A program made the translations under genes and the position numbers. 9,494 nucleotides of DNA. Source: DALYLB01 sp046154695 (GTDB taxonomy: Bacteria; Acidobacteriota; Blastocatellia; RBC074). Below, piece after piece: positions 6,691 to 9,494 of this stretch. The notes under the pieces are model-generated. The model made no database searches. It was not told the origin of the DNA and worked only from the letters and a program-made list of their open reading frames with translations. How positions within the stretch are numbered: the stretch's first letter is position 1; every line of letters begins with the position of its first letter. The DNA lies in the NCBI GenBank assembly GCA_046154695.1, contig JBJXFI010000378.1, positions 1 to 9,494 of the forward strand, in the 5' to 3' direction.

Positions 6691-9252
6691 TCAGAAAATG
6701 ATGTCGAAATCGACCCGGAAGCGCCGCTTGTTCTGTCCGAAGAAGAGACCGAACTGCGGATCACCGCTGTTGTTGTGCAGGCTGGGCGGGTTGAAATGGT
6801 TGGTCAGGTTGAAAATGCTGACCGAGACGCGGACCGCGTATTTATCCTGAAGCTTCGTTCCGAACATCTTTTCGACCGGTCTGTTGATCTCGAAATCCCG
6901 CGTGAACCGGGAATCGAAGGAGAAGAAGCGCGGGAACCGCTGGCTGTCCGCGTTGGGGGCGCCGACATAGTTCCGCGCGGGATTTAGGATGAAATAAGGG
7001 AATCCGTTGCGATATTCGACGAGCGGCGCCCACCGAACCCGCCACGGCAGGCTGACGCGGCCCCAGGCCAAAAAGCGATTCGGCAGATCCGCGTCCTGAT
7101 TGGCGCGGACGTTGGGCCGAAGCACGGGAATCGGAAAGCTGCCCAAAAAACTGCCGAATTGATTCAGGTCGCCCCGCGAGCGGCTGCGGACATAGGAAAA
7201 GAACATCTCCTGCCGCTCGCCGATCCTCACGCGCGCCGTGGTTTCGAACTGACGATAGCGCGATTGCCCGCCGCCGCCGAGCACATGCGCGTCCTCGCCC
7301 TCCACCTTCATCGGCGTCAGAATAATAAGTCCGTGCGAGTTGCTCGATTGATAGCCGACCCGCAGCCGCAGGGATTTCGTCACGGGATGCTCCGCCTCGA
7401 TCGTCCACGTGGTCGAATAGGGCGCGAAATTCCCCGGCGCGTCGCGCCGCGCCGCGAAAAGCGAGCTCCTGCCCGCGACGCGATCGGTGATGTTCACATA
7501 CCGGCGCGGCCCGTCCGTGATCGCGCCGTTCGCGCCATACTGCGTCACGATCTGCTCGGGATACCGGTCGAACGCGAATACATTCAACGGAACCCGGTCG
7601 TAAAACAGCCCGTAGCCGGCGCGAATCACCGTCTGCGCGTCGCCGAACGGCGTCCAGGCCAGCCCGACGCGAGGCATGACGCGGGCAACGCCTGTAATCG
7701 ACTGCCGCTCGAATCGCGCGCCCACATCCACTGAAAGCTTCGGATGGACGACAAGATGGTCCTGCCCGAACGCGACCGCCTCCGTGTCACTTCGCTGATA
7801 CGGCCCGCCTCCCGCGAATTCGATCCGCCTGAGCCACTGGCCGGCTGCATCGCGGATGTTGATCGGCCGCGCCAGGTAGTTTCCGTCATTTCGCGTGTGG
7901 GTCAGCCCCGCGCCGAACTTCAGTTGATGGCTGCCGAACAGGTTCTTGAACGGCGCGATCGATAGCATCTCCAGCCATTCCACGCGCTGCGAATCGCGCT
8001 CCTGCTCGTTGAAGTAGGCGCCGAAATTCCGGGTCGGCGTCAGCGTCATCTCCTCGCGGGATTGCGGCCAGACGTCCTGGTTCGCCTGCTTGATGGAAAG
8101 AACGCTCTCCAGCAGGTTCACGCCGAAAGTGTAGCGGTGCACCCCCGTCCCCGTGTAATCGGTCGCGCTGAAATTGGGCGTCACCGGGCGAAGATTGAAG
8201 AAATCCAGATTGAAGAACTTCGCCTTGCGCGGCGCGATGTGCAGGGTCCCGGTCACCGACTGCGTGGCCGACGCCAGATAATCGATCTGGGTGAAGGAAT
8301 TGACCGACTCATTGACCGTCTCGTTGACCGGAAACGGCAGCGCCAGCACCCGGCGCTTCGAGAGGTCGTATTCGACGCCCTGCGAAAAATAGAGCCTGTC
8401 CTTGATCAGCGGCCCGTTGAAGGTGATTCGCGGCGAAGCCTCCCGCAATCCGCGCATCCGGCCGCTCAGATATCGGAACTCCGGAAACGGATCGTTCAGC
8501 TCGAAGTTCCACTTCTCGCCACCGCGACGCGTCTCCACCGAAACGACGCCGGCCGTGAACCGGCCGTACTGCGCGAGGTACGGCGTCCGAAAGACATTGA
8601 TCGACTGCACGCTGTCGATCGGCACCGTCAATCCGAACTGCCCCGTCGACGGGTCGGTCACATCCGCGTAATTGACGATCAGCGCGCTGCGATTCTCTCC
8701 CGCGCCATACAGATAGAGCTGCCCCTGATCGCTCCGCACGATGCCCGGCAGCAGCGGCAGCGTGTCGCTCACCGTGTCCGGCCGATTGGTCGTCTCTTTC
8801 GCCTGCTCGCGCCGCAGATCGGTCGAGGGCGAAGCTCCCTGCTCGATCGGATTGGCCTGACTCGCATCGCCCGCCTTCACCTCGACGTTCTCACTCACCC
8901 GGATCCGCGGAATCATCGCGATCTCGACGATCAACGCCACGCCTGCCGCAATCGCGACATCGGCCTTTCGCAGCGTCTCGTATCCTTCCCTGCCCGCGAC
9001 GATCTCGTACACCCCCGGCTTGAGATTCTCGAACGATGCCCTCCCCTTCTCATCCGTCCGCGATTCCGCAACCACCGCCGCCCCGCTTCTCAGCGTGACC
9101 GCAACGGCAGCCACCGGCTGCCCCCGTTCATCCTTTGTCGAGATTCGCAGATTGGCGGTCTGTCCGAATGCCGAAATGGGTATGCAGAAAAAGAAGGGCA
9201 GAAGGAATGAAGAAAACCGGGGCGGGATACGATGGAAATTACTTTTCAGCAT
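6691..9252 (-). CDS. TonB-dependent/Oar-like outer-membrane receptor with N-terminal carboxypeptidase-regulatory-like domain
   Basis: This is an outer-membrane beta-barrel receptor, probably for active uptake or surface binding of an unknown ligand. From the ATG at 9252 (853 aa), residues 1-30 form a signal peptide (FSSFLLPFFFCIPISAFG, cleavage before Gln31). A GTG at 9267 would add five residues, but its AAGGGA run abuts the start codon. The spacing from that run to the ATG is long, so the start is uncertain. A carboxypeptidase-regulatory-like beta-sandwich covers about 34-118 (DERGQPVAAVAVTLRSG … GRASFENLKPGVYEIV). A TonB-box-like ENVEVKAG lies at 121-128, and a plug domain at about 150-242 has the typical LPGIVRSDQGQLYLYGAGEN and YGRFTAGVVSVETR. 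The remainder is barrel strands ending in RVDFDIIF, with the terminal Phe used for barrel assembly. No ligand-specific motif is recognised. Its position before a metal-type efflux operon suggests a possible link only by proximity. Confidence 0.9.
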   Translation of the reverse strand: MLKSNFHRIPPRFSSFLLPFFFCIPISAFGQTANLRISTKDERGQPVAAVAVTLRSGAAVVAESRTDEKGRASFENLKPGVYEIVAGREGYETLRKADVAIAAGVALIVEIAMIPRIRVSENVEVKAGDASQANPIEQGASPSTDLRREQAKETTNRPDTVSDTLPLLPGIVRSDQGQLYLYGAGENRSALIVNYADVTDPSTGQFGLTVPIDSVQSINVFRTPYLAQYGRFTAGVVSVETRRGGEKWNFELNDPFPEFRYLSGRMRGLREASPRITFNGPLIKDRLYFSQGVEYDLSKRRVLALPFPVNETVNESVNSFTQIDYLASATQSVTGTLHIAPRKAKFFNLDFFNLRPVTPNFSATDYTGTGVHRYTFGVNLLESVLSIKQANQDVWPQSREEMTLTPTRNFGAYFNEQERDSQRVEWLEMLSIAPFKNLFGSHQLKFGAGLTHTRNDGNYLARPINIRDAAGQWLRRIEFAGGGPYQRSDTEAVAFGQDHLVVHPKLSVDVGARFERQSITGVARVMPRVGLAWTPFGDAQTVIRAGYGLFYDRVPLNVFAFDRYPEQIVTQYGANGAITDGPRRYVNITDRVAGRSSLFAARRDAPGNFAPYSTTWTIEAEHPVTKSLRLRVGYQSSNSHGLIILTPMKVEGEDAHVLGGGGQSRYRQFETTARVRIGERQEMFFSYVRSRSRGDLNQFGSFLGSFPIPVLRPNVRANQDADLPNRFLAWGRVSLPWRVRWAPLVEYRNGFPYFILNPARNYVGAPNADSQRFPRFFSFDSRFTRDFEINRPVEKMFGTKLQDKYAVRVSVSIFNLTNHFNPPSLHNNSGDPQFGLFFGQNKRRFRVDFDIIF

Positions 9253-9293
9253 ATACCAGATTAGCACTCCCTTAGATTACAGATACAAGGGGG

Positions 9294-9308
9294 GAGGTAT
9301 CATACCTC
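9294..9308 (-). promoter_or_regulatory. Perfect palindrome GAGGTAT-N-ATACCTC upstream of the receptor gene, candidate operator/promoter
   Basis: Seven-base arms GAGGTAT (9294-9300) and ATACCTC (9302-9308) flank one base. The element ends 41 nt before the receptor ATG. On the minus strand its centre reads TATGAT, one mismatch from a -10 consensus, so a bound repressor would block the promoter. No convincing -35 is seen 17 bases upstream. The surrounding 9240-9380 region is clearly more AT-rich than the genes, as expected of a promoter. No known operator family is recognised. A cytosine- and purine-tract segment at 9330-9360 shows nothing further. Confidence 0.4.
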
Positions 9309-9379
9309 ATTCCAGGTGCGAATTGGACCAGGGGACCGGTTTTCTCTTTTGTTTGAGTGTGATTAAAAGTGGGACACAA

Positions 9380-9475
9380 GAGCCCCGATAGGGGCGATGG
9401 ATGGTAGCCGGCGGTGAAGCGAAGCGTAACCGCCGGAATTGACAGGAAAAGCCATCGAGCCCCGGCAGGGGCGAT
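9380..9475. repeat. REP-like hairpin array at the right edge (two GAGCCCC…GGGGCGAT copies around a third hairpin)
   Basis: GAGCCCCGATAGGGGCGAT (9380-9398) recurs as GAGCCCCGGCAGGGGCGAT (9457-9475). The two are 77 bp apart and each folds as GCCCC-N4-GGGGC. Between them CCGGCGGT (9408-9415) pairs perfectly with ACCGCCGG (9429-9436) around a 13-nt loop holding a tandem GAAGC. No ORF is credible in this stretch. The organisation resembles intergenic REP/BIME-type repeats mobilised by RAYT transposases. That assignment is from pattern memory, as no transposase is in view and the array may continue past the window. Confidence 0.65.
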
Positions 9476-9494
9476 AGAGCGTGGCGCGGTCCGG

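Overview
The window is GC-rich DNA from a Gram-negative bacterium, with every recognisable gene on the minus strand (read from right to left). The outer-membrane receptor at the right has an N-terminal carboxypeptidase-regulatory-like domain fused to a TonB-dependent barrel. This architecture is greatly expanded in Acidobacteriota such as the Solibacter/Bryobacter group, so I suggest that phylum with moderate confidence. No rRNA, tRNA or other marker confirms it.

In order of transcription: (1) 9494-9253 is a non-coding stretch with REP-like GC hairpins at the window edge and a perfect palindrome in front of the receptor gene. (2) 9252-6691 encodes the TonB-dependent/Oar-like receptor, followed by a GC hairpin that may end its transcript. 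(3) 6690-6441 is a control region whose main signal is a GATGAA-N5-GATGAA direct repeat of 11-bp period, typical of OmpR-family regulators, followed by a purine-rich leader. (4) 6440-1 is one tightly packed operon: OmpR-type response regulator, HAMP sensor kinase, TolC-family outer-membrane channel, lipoprotein-type periplasmic adaptor and a heavy-metal-type (HME) RND permease that runs off the left edge.

The logic is that of a Cus/Czc-like efflux locus. The kinase senses a periplasmic signal, the regulator probably activates its own operon through the direct repeat, and TolC, adaptor and permease assemble into a pump spanning the envelope. Metal export is inferred from family membership. The Cus-type methionine metal sites are not visible, so copper/silver specificity should not be assumed.

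The most unusual feature is the kinase/TolC junction. It holds a 16-17 bp tandem repeat whose units each carry a Shine-Dalgarno-like run and an ATGA. Read in frame, the kinase stop overlaps the start of a 17-codon mini-ORF, whose stop overlaps the start of a 10-codon mini-ORF, whose stop overlaps the tolC start. This is an unbroken chain of ATGA overlaps that could pass ribosomes along the array.
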